A DNA stretch of 64,000 nucleotides from Sorghum bicolor (GCF_000003195.3 NC_012873.2:4115894-4179893); one strand, 5' to 3'. Positions 34,758 through 46,881 are shown, counted from the stretch's first letter. The notes: generated from the letters alone by a model not told the origin. Numbers and translations: made by a program.

Positions 34758-34998
34758 GGTCTTGTTTAGGTCCAAAAAAATTATAAAATAGGTGTTATAG
34801 CACTTTCATTTGTATTTAACAAATATTATTTAATTATAGACTAAGTAGGGTCAAAAGATTCGTCTCGCAAATTACAATTAAACTGTGTAATTAGTTATTT
34901 CTTTTATCTATATTTAATACTCCACACATATGCCACAAGATTCGATGTAATGGAGAATGTGAATTTTTTGCAAATTTTTTTTGGAACTAAACAAGGCC
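34758..34998. mobile_element. Tourist-like MITE, family B copy 3
   Basis: GGTCTTGTTTAGGTCC to GGAACTAAACAAGGCC with the shared interior landmarks (GATTCGTCTCGCAAATTAC). The right flank is TAA and the left GTA, so one side of the target duplication may have mutated. Confidence 0.8.
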
Positions 34999-35154
34999 TA
35001 AGATGAAATGCAACCCATCCCAATGAACATATGATGTTTATATGGTAAAGAATTTACTTTATTTTGGTCTTTCTCAAACAGAAAAACTTTTTAAGTTCAT
35101 TCTTTATGTGTGGGTCTAAGATAATGAATAATATCTACAACACAAGGAAGTAAC

Positions 35155-35445
35155 TAGGGACGAAGCAAGCGATAGGGCTAGGGGGCTCCAGCCCCCCTAC
35201 CATTGGTGGGTCAGTAGAGCGCTTGGTACTCTCTTTCTAATTGTAGACATATATTTATATGGTAGGGTGGGCTGAGACATTTATTTTTAGATGTATTTTA
35301 TGAATTTTATCGTTGATCGATATTTTCAATATAAGAATACCTCAATTTTTTTTATTTTTTCTATTAGGAGAGGTTATAGTAGATTAAAGTTGATGTAGCA
35401 CTTTTTATTCAGCCCCTCCTAAATTTGTTTATGCCTTCGTCCCTG
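35155..35445. mobile_element. hAT MITE with CAGGGACGAAG ends
   Basis: 291 bp; left end TAGGGACGAAGC and right end, on the other strand, CAGGGACGAAGGC. Flanks GAAGTAAC (35147-35154) and CAAGTAAC (35446-35453) match at 7 of 8 bases. Non-coding inside; GGGGCTCCAGCCCCC near 35185 is a short palindrome. Confidence 0.75.
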
Positions 35446-35453
35446 CAAGTAAC

Positions 35454-37700
35454 TCTTATATGAAGTTTGGATGCAGTAAAGAGTTCACCACCAAGATGAC
35501 CCACGGAGTAGGAGTGAGCAACGAGACAAGATAGGGTTTGTATAAGGTCGAAGAGTGATGGGAAGGAAGCCAAGATGAAATCTGAATGTGCTTTGATGAC
35601 CTAAATATGAAGAGGCAACTATGGCATCTCCCCTTTTAGAGTAGCACAATACATAACTATATCTAATTTTATTAAATCAAGGAGGAAATTACATAGAAGG
35701 AACCATGTTACAATATGATATTCTTGGTTTATTTGGCGCAAATGATCCGAAAGTAGGCACTTGTTCCTCCGTCTCATTCATTTTTTATTGACAACACCAA
35801 AACACAAGATAAGGCAAAAAAAATATATTACACCATGTTGATAACTCCTTAACAAAATATTGTTCTCACCCTTTTAATGGAGCTGCCCTCAGGTATTGTT
35901 TCTGGGCAGATTGGCTACACCATGTTGATAAGTTGTGCCATATCATCAAACAATACAATACATTTGAGTATCTAATGATCAAACATAAAAATGACTAATA
36001 CAATTGAGTCATTGACGCAAATACACCTTCAAACAGAGAACAAATATGAGTGCTTCCTTTCTAAGTTTCTATCATGCAAATTTTACATGTAAGCTTTGAT
36101 CTGTGCAGTGTGGAAGAGAGGAAGCATGAAACCCACACGTTGACGTTTACTTGTGTCATGGGGCACACAACACTTGCATGAAATGATGTTTCGATTCGAA
36201 ATCCACTTTATGATCATGAAGACGAATATGGTTTTTGAGAAGCGCTTTTCACACGACTGCTTCCAACCTCCACGGTAAGTCATGTTAGGGCTCCAACTGC
36301 TTCGAGCTCCTTCTCCACCGCTGGAAGATGATTTTGTACCACCACCAACCACAACATCTCAGTCTACAAACAAAACATGTTGTCATTTGCTTTAATCATG
36401 TTCATATTGTTCTGTACAACTAGTATGTATGTTAGGCCTATGCATATTAGTATGTGTGATTACCATGATTTATGTTCTAGATTTAATCATGAAAAAGCCA
36501 ATTAATTAATAAGTGCCTTAATTATAAACTAGTGATGCTTGTTTGAAGTAACTTTGGCTCCTCGGTCGGGGTAGCTAGAGTGTTTTTTTAATCACGAATC
36601 AGTTGGACCGCCTCCTAAAATGCTGGCCTATTAACACACATTGTCATTTTTATTTACTGAAGCAGATACATTTGCCTGCCTTGTAAAATAGATTTACGGA
36701 GACGGACGCCTTAAGACAACCGCCTCCAAAAGCCTATTTTTGTAGACCTACCAAACGAGCCCGAGAATAATCAAGGAGAACTTACCAAAGACCTATTTTT
36801 TCACTTTCATTTCGCTAATATTAGAACGTAAGTTTCCTCGTCATGGTGCTACTTCTGATCATTTTCAATTTTTTATACGAGTTTTTTTTGTAACATTTCT
36901 TTTATACGAGTTAGACCAGCGACCAACGATAAGAGAGAGTCTAACTTAAGACGTATTATTAAAAGTTCGGTGTCAAGCACGTTCTGTGGTATTTGGAAAC
37001 GGAGGTTACCCAAGCAGTTTGCCTGTCACATCATCAAACACACGATGACACGAACCTTCCCTGCTCACGCCAGACACTGCCATTACCACACTAATAACCC
37101 AGATACAGATCGGGTGATCTCTCTCATAAAGTCATAATCACCCGCATGCGGCGGCAGCTGCAACCTGCGTGGTAGCTCACGACCAGACGCGAGTACGCGA
37201 CGTTTTTTTTTTTTTTTTTTTTTGACAAGAGCGAGTTCGCGACGTTATCCGCTCAGGCAGCGCCCACGGCACCCGCCCCGTGCCCCTCTCTACCTGCCGT
37301 GTCCACTGGCTAGCCAGTGCCACCGCCCGCAAGCACCGACGACCCCGCAGGCGCCGGGGGGCCGAGGACCACGCCGGACGAAAGCGACGCCGCACCAGCA
37401 TCGCACTTGCGCGTCGGCCAGCGGCGGTTGGGGTCGGGTCCGGTCGGGTCGCGTCGACGCGCGGCGGGAGCGGGTGGAACCACGTGCGTGCGTGCGAGCG
37501 ATCGCAGAGCCTGGGGCCGCCCATGTGAGGCGCGCCAGGACGAGCGCGGAAACGGACGAGCCGAAGCCATTAAAAAACAGCGGAGGAGTAGCTGTTGTTC
37601 ACTGTTCAGCGTGCGGGTCTGGATGGACGGGGACTCCCCTCCCGAGCCGCCGCCTGCCGCGGTGATTCGGATTGCCCGCGCTCGTCGTCTCTCGTCTACG
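35454..37700. other. Intergenic DNA without a supported gene
   Basis: Open frames here (for example on the minus strand at 36083-36352) show no domain I recognise. The phrases GACCGCCTCCTAAAA near 36605 and ACCGCCTCCAAAAGCC near 36720 face each other and recall the ends of grass CACTA-type elements, but no clear boundary is seen. A run of about 21 T bases lies at 37203-37223. After about 37230 the DNA turns GC-rich, which marks the promoter side of the next gene. Confidence 0.4.
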
Positions 37701-38109
37701 GCGGCCATTGCTGCGCAGTTATTACTGCTGCTGGTTGGCGGTAAACTGAGGGGTTGGTGCAGTGGTTAAGTTTAATTGCGGCGGGGCGGGGGCAAGTGGC
37801 GTGTGCCGGTGGACTGGCACTGGCATGACCGACCGACCGTCGGTTGCTCGGCTTCGCGTCGCATCTACCGACCCCTCACCCACATGGAAAGCGAGGAGGA
37901 GGTGAGCTGCAGCTGCTGCGACGGGGCAGACTGAGAAAGCCCAACGAGCCAAGCGCTCCTTCCTTTCCTCGACGTCAAGCTCCGTCCCTCTCCCATGGAT
38001 TCGATCTGGGAGGCGAGGAGCTGAGGCCGGGACGGGAGGACGAGCTGCTTGGGGGAGGGATAGCTCATAGCGCGTAGCGGCAGCGGCAGCGGCGGCGGTG
38101 GCGGCAGGC

Positions 38110-41095
38110 ATGAGCTGGAGACGAGGCGGAGGAGGTGATGGAGGAGGGGTGTCGAGGAGGTGGGCCGTCCTGCTCTGCGTCGGCAGCTTCTGCCTCGGCC
38201 TGCTCTTCACCAACAGGTAGACCCGGCCGCTGCTCCGGCTCCAGATTCCTTCCCGCGCCTCCAATTTCGAGAATCCTAGCTTGTTAGAGCTGCTCGCTTC
38301 TTCGAGCTGGCCCCGCTCGAGATCCTGGCGTCTGATTATCGCTCTGCAGTCTGCATCTGGGCGCTGCCGCATCGGGGGATGGGTTCCTGTGTCGCCGTGA
38401 ATTCGCGTTCGCTGGATTTTGGGGGGTGCTGTTTTGTTTCCCTTACATGTTTCTGGATTCAATTCTATGGCCGTGTTGCTGGTTTTCTCTGCAATTGCTA
38501 TTGAGCTGGGATTTTGAAGTTCTTTGAGACCATGAGGCGCGGATTCAGTGGATTGCAATTGCAACACGGGGCCATTTCCCTTTGCCAATTGGGGTGGTCC
38601 TTTTATGGACCGTCCTACTCAGAATCCAGAATGCACTTGTAGCTTTGTACTCTCTGTTGGCTTCCGATTGTAACACTGTAACAGTACAACGAATGTACGG
38701 ATGTCTGGGGTTCCCTTTGATCAATTTCAACAAGCATCATGTGGTGCTGGTGCTATGCGAGACCCAATGATCTATCCTTCCTTACATTGACATGATCCTC
38801 TGTTTCAGAATGTGGACACTGCCTGAGGCAAGTGAGATTGCTAGGCCAAATGCAAATGTAGAGGAAGGCAACGTGCCAGTTGCTGGGGAGTGTGGTTCTA
38901 AAAAGGTATGTGGCTGCTTCTTTCCACCCCTCTAATTCGTCCAAGAATTACAAAAGCAGAGACTCGCAGTTTTATTCATGCCTTTCTATTGTTATTAGAA
39001 CAGCTGACACAACAAGTCTCGTTATAAAATTCAGTACTTTACGGTTAATACAATGCCACGATTGGAATCATTGATGTTGCTTTATTTTGTTATCATTTGG
39101 TACCAGGTCCAAGAAAAGCAAGATTACAGAGATATTTTACAAGTCCAAGATAGCCATCATGATGTACAGTATGTATTGACCTTTCTTTCTTGACCTAATG
39201 TCTGTCCCATGTTTGAGATTATAGATTTTATTATTGGATTTCTGATCGGTGTTTACGTATACTTGGATGTAGAACACTAGATAAGACGATAGCAAGCTTA
39301 GAGACAGAGCTCTCAGCTGCAAGATCACTGCAAGAATCCCTGCTGAACGGCTCCCCTGTTGCTGAAGAGTTTAAAGTTTCCGAATCAATTGGGAGGCGAA
39401 AGTATCTTATGGTGATAGGGATCAATACCGCGTTTAGCAGTCGCAAGAGGAGAGATTCCATACGTTACACCTGGATGCCCCAAGGTTCTAATATTAAAAT
39501 ATAATGTACATGTCATTGGTTTGGAATGTTTCTCGTTACGATTTTCTGAATAACTAATAATATAGTACTTAAAATTAGGTGAAAAGAGGAAAAAGCTTGA
39601 AGAAGAGAAGGGGATCATTATTCGGTTCGTCATTGGCCACAGGTGTGATGGAAACAGACTTTGTGGCTATCTGTAGTTGACGTTTACAAGAAGTTCTGGG
39701 TTTACTTATTTCAACCGTGAAAGTAACTTTTCTTAAGCTGCACTTGCCTTGCAGTGCTATATCAGGTGGAATTGTTGATAGAGCAATTGAAGCAGAGGAC
39801 AGGAAACATGGGGATTTCATGAGGATAGTAAGTTAATTCCCCATTATTTTCGCACGGGAGCGATACACGTGAATTTTATTCTGAGTTTTGCTCGGATTGC
39901 TGGTTTTCCTCCATATTCACTGTGGTTACAATTTTATTCAGGATCATGTTGAAGGATATCTTGCATTGTCAGGCAAAACCAAGACCTACTTTGCTACAGC
40001 TGTTTCACTATGGGATGCTGACTTTTATGTTAAGGTTGACGATGATGTGCATGTGAACATAGGTAATCTCCTTGTGACAACTTTACGCTCTTTGTTGATC
40101 TTCAGTTAGGATTTAGGAACTCCTGTTTACTTTTCAAAAATCATCAGCCATTTCCTTTTTTGTACACTTAAAACTAGATGCACTAGCTGGTGTGTAAATA
40201 TGTTTCAAAAATAGCATATGATAAGCTCTGGCATAGCATCTAATGCCGAAGTTTTGCACTTGCAGCAACACTTGGACAGATTTTGTCAAAACAAGCATTG
40301 AAGCCGAGGGTATATATTGGATGCATGAAATCTGGACCTGTCCTATCTGAAAAGTAAGAATATCTTATGGACAGAATCCAATTGTCTTGAGGATAGCAAT
40401 TTACTGAAAGATATTGAGACATGTTTGTGCTTTCCTCCAGGGGCGTGAGATATTATGAACCTGAGCACTGGAAATTTGGGGAATCAGGAAACAAGTATTT
40501 TCGGCATGCTACTGGTCAATTATATGCTATTTCAAAAGATTTGGCAACCTACATATCTATAAACAAGTGAGTTAACATGTGCTTGAATTTTCTCAAAATA
40601 CAGTTCATGTTAGAACCTTTCACTGACTTAGTTGCTATTAATCCAACTATGCAGGCATATCCTGCACAAGTATATAAATGAGGATGTTTCATTAGGATCT
40701 TGGTTCATTGGGTTAGATGTTGAGCATATTGATGATCGGAGACTTTGTTGTGGTACTCCGCCTGGTGAGTTTTTGTTACTTCGTGTCTGACAAACTTAAG
40801 CTTGTTTGTTCATCATTCATGAGGCCTGATCATTTGAATTGCTCTTCGGAAACATAACTTTTAGAAGTTTGGAACTATTACATAGACTGAAAAAAAAAGT
40901 GAAATATTGTCATGGAGTCTCGTTCTCATACCCCAATTAATCACAGATTGCGAATGGAAAGCTCAGGCGGGGAACATTTGCGCCGCGTCATTCGATTGGA
41001 GATGCAGCGGCATATGCAACTCCGAGGGGAGGATCTGGGAAGTCCACAACAAGTGCGCCGAAGGCGAGAAGGCGCTGTGGAACGCCACTTTCTAG
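38110..41095 (+). CDS. Beta-1,3-galactosyltransferase (GT31, DUF4094)
   Basis: Type II Golgi membrane enzyme that transfers galactose in beta-1,3 linkage, in plants mostly to arabinogalactan-type glycans. Eleven exons join in frame to 402 residues: 38110-38216, 38809-38905, 39107-39168, 39273-39484, 39579-39642, 39755-39827, 39942-40062, 40266-40353, 40441-40566, 40655-40764, 40947-41095, all GT-AG. Residues 17-36 are the single membrane anchor ([15 protein letters not shown]); DUF4094 lies at about 15-110; the galactosyltransferase domain follows, with [11 protein letters not shown], the donor/metal-binding DDD at 238-240 ([11 protein letters not shown]), and [15 protein letters not shown]. 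The cysteine-rich C-terminus ends with [13 protein letters not shown]. Length and layout fit the Arabidopsis B3GALT group. The start ATG follows a long GC-rich leader and immediately precedes the anchor; no disruption is seen. Confidence 0.93.
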
Positions 41096-41415
41096 CACAG
41101 AAAAAAAAGGAACAGCAACAGAAGCTGCTATATAATAGATCAAACCATTTTGACTGTTGTTTGTACATTGCCCCACGGTTTTGTGTGTATGTAATTCGTT
41201 GTAGGTAGCTGTGATTTTGTAACAAGCGAGCTAACACCGACGAAAGCGGACCACAATTTTAGGTAGCGTCTGTCAGCCGGTGTCAGTGAAGAAGAAGATG
41301 AAGGATATGATGTGAGTGGTGATGCATTTTTTTGTGCGGTAAAATGTCTAAGGTGGTCATTTTGTACCGATCTCCTGTACCGTATGTATGGCTGCCGATA
41401 TGTGAGACCAAAAAC

Positions 41416-41421
41416 AATAAA
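41416..41421 (+). promoter_or_regulatory. Poly(A) signal of the galactosyltransferase gene
   Basis: AATAAA about 320 bp after the stop codon, in a T-rich 3' region. Confidence 0.5.
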
Positions 41422-41559
41422 ACTTTCATGCCTGCCTGGCGCCTTATCTCAATGATTTTCAAATGTTTCTTATAAAAATCTGTTGAAACTAGACTTTATG
41501 CCATAAAAGTAGTAGTAAATTTATTAATTAGTATCCACTTTATGCCATAAAAGAAGTAA

Positions 41560-41802
41560 GGCCTTGTTTAGTTTCAAAATTTTTTGCAAAACAGGCACTG
41601 TAGCATTTTCGTTTGTATTTGACAAATATTGTCCAATTATGCATTAACTAGGCTTAAAAGATTCGTCTCGTCAATTTCGACCAAACTGTGCAATTGGTTT
41701 TTATTTTCGTCTATATTTAATACTCCATATATGCGTCTAAAGATTCGATGTGACGGGGAATGTGAAAAATTTTGCAAAATTTTCTCGGAAGTAAACAAGG
41801 CC
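41560..41802. mobile_element. Tourist-like MITE, family B copy 4 (TAA duplication)
   Basis: GGCCTTGTTTAGTTTC to GTAAACAAGGCC with all interior landmarks; flanked on both sides by TAA, supporting a PIF/Harbinger origin. Confidence 0.9.
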
Positions 41803-42202
41803 TAACTTAGCTTTACTAGTAGATTCACTCTGAAGCAACCACTATCATGTGCCAATTGTGAGCTAGTACACGTCTGAAACTTGGTACCCTTCAGATGCAC
41901 GCGCCAAATCTGGCAAACGAGGTCCACAGGTCAGTGACATGGTGCCCATCCGCGTATACCAACGCGCTGGACCAGTGCCAGTAAATAGACTTCGTCATCG
42001 TCTCTCCCCTCCTTTGGCAATTTGCCCGCGCACGCTTTCCGTTCCCGCCATCGTTTCCCTCCACTGCTCACTCCTCCCTCCCCCGGCCCGCCTCCTTAAA
42101 ATCTCCTACTCGTCCCCCGCCAATCACCCCACGCAATCCACACATCTCAGCTGCTCGCCTCGGCTGCGCCGCCGCCATCCATCCTTCGCCCAACCGCCTG
42201 CC

Positions 42203-42523
42203 ATGGACCGCCGCCTCCGAGCCCTGCCGCGCGCCTCCGAGCGCCACCACCACTACCAGCATCAGCGGTTCCTCCGGCCCGGCGCGCTCGCGCGGCTCCG
42301 GGACTCGAGGATCGTGGCCCGCTCCGTCCGTTCGTCGGCGTGCCTCCTGCTCCCCCCGCGGTCCGCCTCTCCGTCCCCCGCGAGGCCGCCGGTCCTCGCC
42401 GGGGACGAGCAGCCCGCTGCGCCGCGCTTCCTGGGGACGACGAGCGGCTATGGGCGGTACCCGCTCCGCAGGAGGGTCGTCGCCGCCAGGGGCGTGTCGT
42501 TCTTGCCTCCGCCGTCGCCGTAG
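42203..42523 (+). CDS. Small arginine-rich protein of unknown function (106 aa)
   Basis: Single-exon frame of 107 codons. The ATG at 42203 has a good plant context (GCCATGGAC) and follows a CT-rich leader with no nearer in-frame ATG; an ATG at 41939 is in frame but lies in the presumed promoter. The protein begins MDRRLRALPR, has a histidine patch (HHHYQHQ, residues 15-21), a conserved-looking RFLRPGALARLRDSRI stretch, a proline/serine-rich middle and the tail RYPLRRRVVAARGV. GC-rich codon use matches its neighbours. I do not recognise a named domain or signal; the arginine and aromatic pattern suggests a small plant-specific protein. Could be non-coding. Confidence 0.55.
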   Translation: MDRRLRALPRASERHHHYQHQRFLRPGALARLRDSRIVARSVRSSACLLLPPRSASPSPARPPVLAGDEQPAAPRFLGTTSGYGRYPLRRRVVAARGVSFLPPPSP

Positions 42524-43760
42524 CCTCACACGGAGGCGTTGTTGTCGGCGGAGCATGCGCCGGCGCCGGATCTCGTTTCTTGGCGCCGCGATTAGTTGAG
42601 AAGTTGTGTCTAGAACTCTAGATTTGTGTTTAGTTCAGTATCAACTGTGCAGATGTTTTGCAGTTTCTTGGTCTACTTAAAAAAATTTGGATTTGAGAAG
42701 GAATAATCACTCCGGAATTTTGTTCATGATTCGACTGAGTAATCTTGACCTCGCTTGCAAGCTGCGATTCGGATGCAATTGCTGACATATGACCATGTGA
42801 GACGAGATTGCGTTATCCGTTTTGGTTGGATTTCATAGGGAAGTGCAACAGGAAGATGGATTTGGACGTTTTTCATGTTTAGATGGTGGCGCTGCTTTGA
42901 CGCAGAACTGGATGCACAGGCACACCTTGTAGTTTGTCCTGAATTCAGAAAGCTTGTTTGTACTTGATCTGATTATTAGGAACAAAATCCGAAGGCGCAT
43001 TTTGCAGCTAATCTGAAGGCGTGCCTCCTCCCGCGATCGGCACCTCTTTTTTATATCGAAAAATAACTAAAAACAAAGGGATGTGCTGAAATCACAAAAT
43101 GACAAATTTATGTTTCGGTAAAAACAAAAACGGTATCGGTCTGTATAGAATTTTCTGCGCCGCTTTCACCCTTATTTCTGCAATTCTGCTTGCAATTGGG
43201 GCATTGGGCCATGAAGTGGGGGCAAAACCCTGAGCCAATCGGATGGGTGTATTTCATTAAAAAAAAAATCGGATGGGCGTTGTCTGATTGTCATGGCTCA
43301 TAGTCACAGGCCTCCTACCGCTTGAATGCTTTGATCGAGCAACTGCTCACCAATGCACAAATAAAGCTGGGCCATGAAGATGGATCCGGACTTTATACAT
43401 CGGTAAAATCTGATCATCATATGCATAATGCATAAAACAAGTACAGTACGTGTATCGTGTATGTGTCGACACCAATGCACCATGCATGGTGTCAACAATT
43501 TCTGTGCACACATACCATTCTACGATCTACGGTGTACAGCACGAATTACTGGGCTGTCTCGCGCCGCGTCGACGACGGTGACCTAGCAAGAGAGACCCCC
43601 CCCCATTCGAACGTTGGAACAGAGTTCGATTTCGCGTCTTCTTCAATTCTCAAACATGGAAACCCTGCCGTAACGAAATTCTCAATCAATCAATCGACAG
43701 TCACGAAATCTGTCCGATATGGGGGCCCTCGGTTTCCTTGCATGCATCTCTTCTCCTCCC
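42524..43760. other. Spacer between the small gene and the MADS-box gene
   Basis: The first 200 bases are probably the 3' UTR of the small gene. The rest, to the TATA box at 43762, is the upstream region of the MADS gene. No domain-bearing frame is visible. Confidence 0.4.
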
Positions 43761-43761
43761 T

Positions 43762-43767
43762 TATATA
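43762..43767 (+). promoter_or_regulatory. TATA box of the MADS-box gene
   Basis: CTTATATACCC about 105 bp before the chosen ATG. It lies downstream of the in-frame ATG at 43738, which argues against that earlier start. Confidence 0.6.
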
Positions 43768-43869
43768 CCCACCTCCCGACGTGGCACGTCCAGAGAACCT
43801 CTCTCCTCGTCGTCGCGCACGCTAGCCAGCTCTCGCCATTCCGAGATCATCCCGCGAGAGGGCGACGAG

Positions 43870-44859
43870 ATGCAGGTGGCGGCGTCGTCGGCGTCGGCGT
43901 CGATGGCTTCGGAGGCGGAGATGGTACTTGGCGAGGCCGGCGGCGGCGGCGGCGGGGAGCGCAAGAGGAAGAAGACGCTGGGGCGGCGGAAGATCGAGAT
44001 CAAGCCCATCAAGTGCATGGAGGCGAGGCACGTGTGCTTCTCCAAGCGCCGCGACGGGCTCTACAAGAAGGCCAGCGAGCTCTGCGCGCTGACCGGCGCC
44101 AAGGTGGCGCTCATCGTGTTCTCCCCCGCGGGGAAGCCTTACTCGTTCGGCCACCCTTCCGTCAGCGCCGTCGTCGATCGGTACCTCGACCCCGACCTAC
44201 CCGGCTCCGCCGCCAACGACGTCTCCGAGGCGCCGACGACGACGATGTACGAGTTCGACGGGCAGCGCGACCGGCTGTGCGAGGCCATCGCGGCGGAGGC
44301 GCGGCGGAAGGACGCGCTCGACGCGGCGGCGCGCGCGGCCGGGGTGTGGACCGACGACGTCGTGCGCCAAGCCGAGATGCCCGAGCTCGTCGCCATGCTC
44401 GCCGCGCTCGAGCGCGTCAAGGACGACGCCGACCATGCCATGAGGCAGCATCAGTGCGCGGCGGCGGCTGCTGGCGCCTGCGACGTCTGCTACTACGACC
44501 TCGGCAGCGATGGCACGTTCACGGCTGATGAATATGGTGGCGCCAGCAGCGGCAGCCATCATCATCAGCAGGCGGCCATGGACGCGCAGACGATGGCTCT
44601 TCTGATGGGCGGCAACGTCGTCACCCATGCCGCCGCTCACGCTCCGACGATGATGATGCTGCCTCCTCCTGATCTCCAGCCGCCGGCGGCAGCAGCGCGG
44701 GTGCCGCTGAGTTTCAACTACGGTACTGACCACAACCATGTCACAGGCTATGAAGGCTATGCCTACGACCTTGGAGATGGCGGCGGCCAGGGCGGCGCTG
44801 CTTATGAAACGGAAGGATGCTACTTCGGGCCAACGGCAACGTGCAACTTCTTTGGGTAG
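43870..44859 (+). CDS. Type I (M-alpha) MADS-box transcription factor
   Basis: Intronless, 329 residues, as expected for type I MADS genes. After a glycine-rich lead, residues about 37-96 form the MADS domain: LGRRKIEIKPIKCMEARHVC, then FSKRRDGLYKKASELCALTG and AKVALIVFSPAGKPYSFGHP. The FSKRR.GL.KKASEL and VFSP.GK..SFGHP blocks are those of the AGL62/AGL61 M-alpha group; no K-box follows. The C-terminus is rich in Ala, Gly, His and Met and ends TATCNFFG. M-alpha factors commonly work in the female gametophyte and endosperm as heterodimers; the specific role here is unknown. The ATG at 43870 is chosen because the TATA box sits at 43762; using the ATG at 43738 would add 44 residues encoded across that box. 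Confidence 0.92.
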   Translation: MQVAASSASASMASEAEMVLGEAGGGGGGERKRKKTLGRRKIEIKPIKCMEARHVCFSKRRDGLYKKASELCALTGAKVALIVFSPAGKPYSFGHPSVSAVVDRYLDPDLPGSAANDVSEAPTTTMYEFDGQRDRLCEAIAAEARRKDALDAAARAAGVWTDDVVRQAEMPELVAMLAALERVKDDADHAMRQHQCAAAAAGACDVCYYDLGSDGTFTADEYGGASSGSHHHQQAAMDAQTMALLMGGNVVTHAAAHAPTMMMLPPPDLQPPAAAARVPLSFNYGTDHNHVTGYEGYAYDLGDGGGQGGAAYETEGCYFGPTATCNFFG

Positions 44860-45210
44860 CTTTGCGTAATTACCACTAGTACTTTTTTTACGTGTTCACT
44901 TAATGGTGAATAATAATGTCGTTATGCCTTAGGTCGACATGATCAATGAGTTTAAGTTGGGGTTAAATTCAAATTTGTATATACATATTACAATAATGAA
45001 TGAACGAGAAGCATATCTTGGTTCAGATAATAATGGACTTAAGAGCATGCTTTGATTGATGAGTTATGCTGAATTTATCTTGATTGTTGATTACAAAGTT
45101 TGAAACGACCAAACCCTAAATTTGAAATGCCTAGCACGTTCAGTTTGCATATTTTTGGAAACCCAAATTTGAAACGACGAAGACACAGATGCCATTGTGA
45201 TCTGATCTGC

Positions 45211-46665
45211 ATGTCACCGCCACGGCCTTCCCCTCCCATCCCGGCGTGGGCGGCGGCCAACTCCCTCTTCCGCCGCCACCGCTGCCTGCGTCCACTCCTC
45301 CTCCCCGCCACCTCCCTCCGCGACCACCTCCCCGTTCTGTCCCACTGCCTCGTCTCGGGCCTTGCCCGCAACCCCTTCGTGGCGTCCCGCCTGCTCCTCG
45401 CATCCTCCAGCCTCTCCCTCCCTTTCTCCCTCGCCCTCCTCGCCTATCTCCCGGCCTCCTCGCTCTCTCCGTTCTCCTTCAACTCGCTCATCCGCGCATC
45501 CCCGCCGCGCCTCGCGGTCCGCCTGTTTGACCAAATGCGCAGCCGAGGCGTCCCCACGGACCCCTACACCTTGCCGCTCTTGATCAGCGCCTGTTCCCGC
45601 AGCAGTCCTACACTGTGCCAGTCTCTGCATGGGCAGGGCTTCCGTCTTGGCTACAACTGCCACCTCTTCACCCAGACGGCGCTGATGAATGCTTACCTCG
45701 CGTGCGGGTCGGTGGTCACTGCTCGCAGGGTGTTCGAGGAAATGCCGGTGAAGGACGTGGTTGCGTGGACCAGCATGGTGTCTGGTTATGTAGACTCCAG
45801 GATGTACTTGGAAGCTGTTGAGGTGTTTAACGAGATGAGAGGTGCTGATGATCTTGTGTGGCCTAATGAGGCCACGGTGGTGTCGCTTGCCTCTGCCTGT
45901 GCCGGTCTGGGCTCGATGGAGCATGCAAAGGGTCTGCATTCATATGTGGAGAAGACTGGATTAGAGGGCGAGTTAATTGTCAGGAATGCATTGGTTGACA
46001 TGTATGGGAAGTGTGGTAGCATTGAATCTGCACGAAGATTGTTTTGTTTGATGCGTGAGAAGGACTTGCATTCATGGACAGCAATGATTTCAGGGCTCTC
46101 TTGTCATGGACATGGTGAAGAAGCAGTTGAATTGTTCTTCAGCATGCGGGAGGAAGGAGTATTACCAGATTCAACTACTTTCATTGTGGTTCTTTCTGCC
46201 TGTAGCCATGCTGGACTGGTAGAAGAGGGGATACGTATCTTCAATTTCATGGAGAGTGAGCACAATGTCCCCAGGGACATCAAGCACTATGGTTGCATGG
46301 TGGATCTTTTCAGCAGAGCAGGGCTTGTTCACCGTGCTTATGAATTCATTAGCATGATGCCTTTTGAACCGAACTTGGAGATTCTTGGGGCACTGCTGAG
46401 TGCATGCAGTATCAATAATGAACTGGAGATTGGGGAGCTCGTGCTCAATAAGATTGAGTCCATCTGCTCCTACAGAGGAGGTGCTAGTGTGCTTCTGTCA
46501 AATATATATGCTAACCAAAATCTGTGGCATGAAGTGGATACCCTTAGAAGGAAGATAAGGACTGAAGCAATTGTCAGGAAGCCACCTGGTCACAGTTTGT
46601 GTCATGGGCAGCCAACGGGCTGCCTGGGCCGACGGGCTGATAGTTCGGCCCAGTTATCTTTATAA
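45211..46665 (+). CDS. Pentatricopeptide repeat protein, PLS/E class, C-terminus altered by LTR
   Basis: Intronless, 484 residues from the ATG at 45211 (an in-frame ATG at 45100 would add 37). The Arg/Pro-rich start suggests import into mitochondria or plastids, where such proteins bind RNA for editing or processing. Repeats alternate in PLS style: FNSLIRASPPRLAVRLFDQM, DVVAWTSMVSGYVDSRM, LIVRNALVDMYGKCGSIESA, HSWTAMISGLSCHGHGEEAV, TTFIVVLSACSHAGLVEEG. An E region follows (YGCMVDLFSRAGL; ILGALLSACSINNELEIGEL; YVLLSNIYA-like LLSNIYANQN). There is no DYW domain. After KPPGHSL the last 21 codons and the stop come from a solo LTR inserted at 46600; the uninterrupted site would have read on for ten codons to a TGA now at 47991. 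Loss is at the very end, so function may survive. Confidence 0.88.
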   Translation: MSPPRPSPPIPAWAAANSLFRRHRCLRPLLLPATSLRDHLPVLSHCLVSGLARNPFVASRLLLASSSLSLPFSLALLAYLPASSLSPFSFNSLIRASPPRLAVRLFDQMRSRGVPTDPYTLPLLISACSRSSPTLCQSLHGQGFRLGYNCHLFTQTALMNAYLACGSVVTARRVFEEMPVKDVVAWTSMVSGYVDSRMYLEAVEVFNEMRGADDLVWPNEATVVSLASACAGLGSMEHAKGLHSYVEKTGLEGELIVRNALVDMYGKCGSIESARRLFCLMREKDLHSWTAMISGLSCHGHGEEAVELFFSMREEGVLPDSTTFIVVLSACSHAGLVEEGIRIFNFMESEHNVPRDIKHYGCMVDLFSRAGLVHRAYEFISMMPFEPNLEILGALLSACSINNELEIGELVLNKIESICSYRGGASVLLSNIYANQNLWHEVDTLRRKIRTEAIVRKPPGHSLCHGQPTGCLGRRADSSAQLSL

Positions 46666-46881
46666 GTTTAGTTATCTTTGTATTTGCAATTTATTTAGTC
46701 CTAAATAGGTTATTTAGCAAAAGAGGTGAAGTAGAAGGGACATAAATATTTGTAGACTCTATTGATATAATCAAGCAATAAATTATGAAGAAATAATTCT
46801 AGTCTCCCTCAATCTCTCAAGCTCTTGGCAAAGCATAAGGCCTAGTTATCCCAAAATACCCCCTCAATCTCTCAAGCTCTT

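Noticed and set aside
36083..36352. 89-codon minus-strand frame
   Set aside because: No recognisable domain, no splice partners found, no neighbour support.
37222..38077. Several overlapping GC-rich frames on both strands
   Set aside because: They lie in the promoter and leader of the galactosyltransferase; no domain and mutually overlapping.
45246..45530. Overlapping frames in the 5' part of the PPR gene
   Set aside because: Shadows of the PPR coding frame; proline/arginine-rich by composition.
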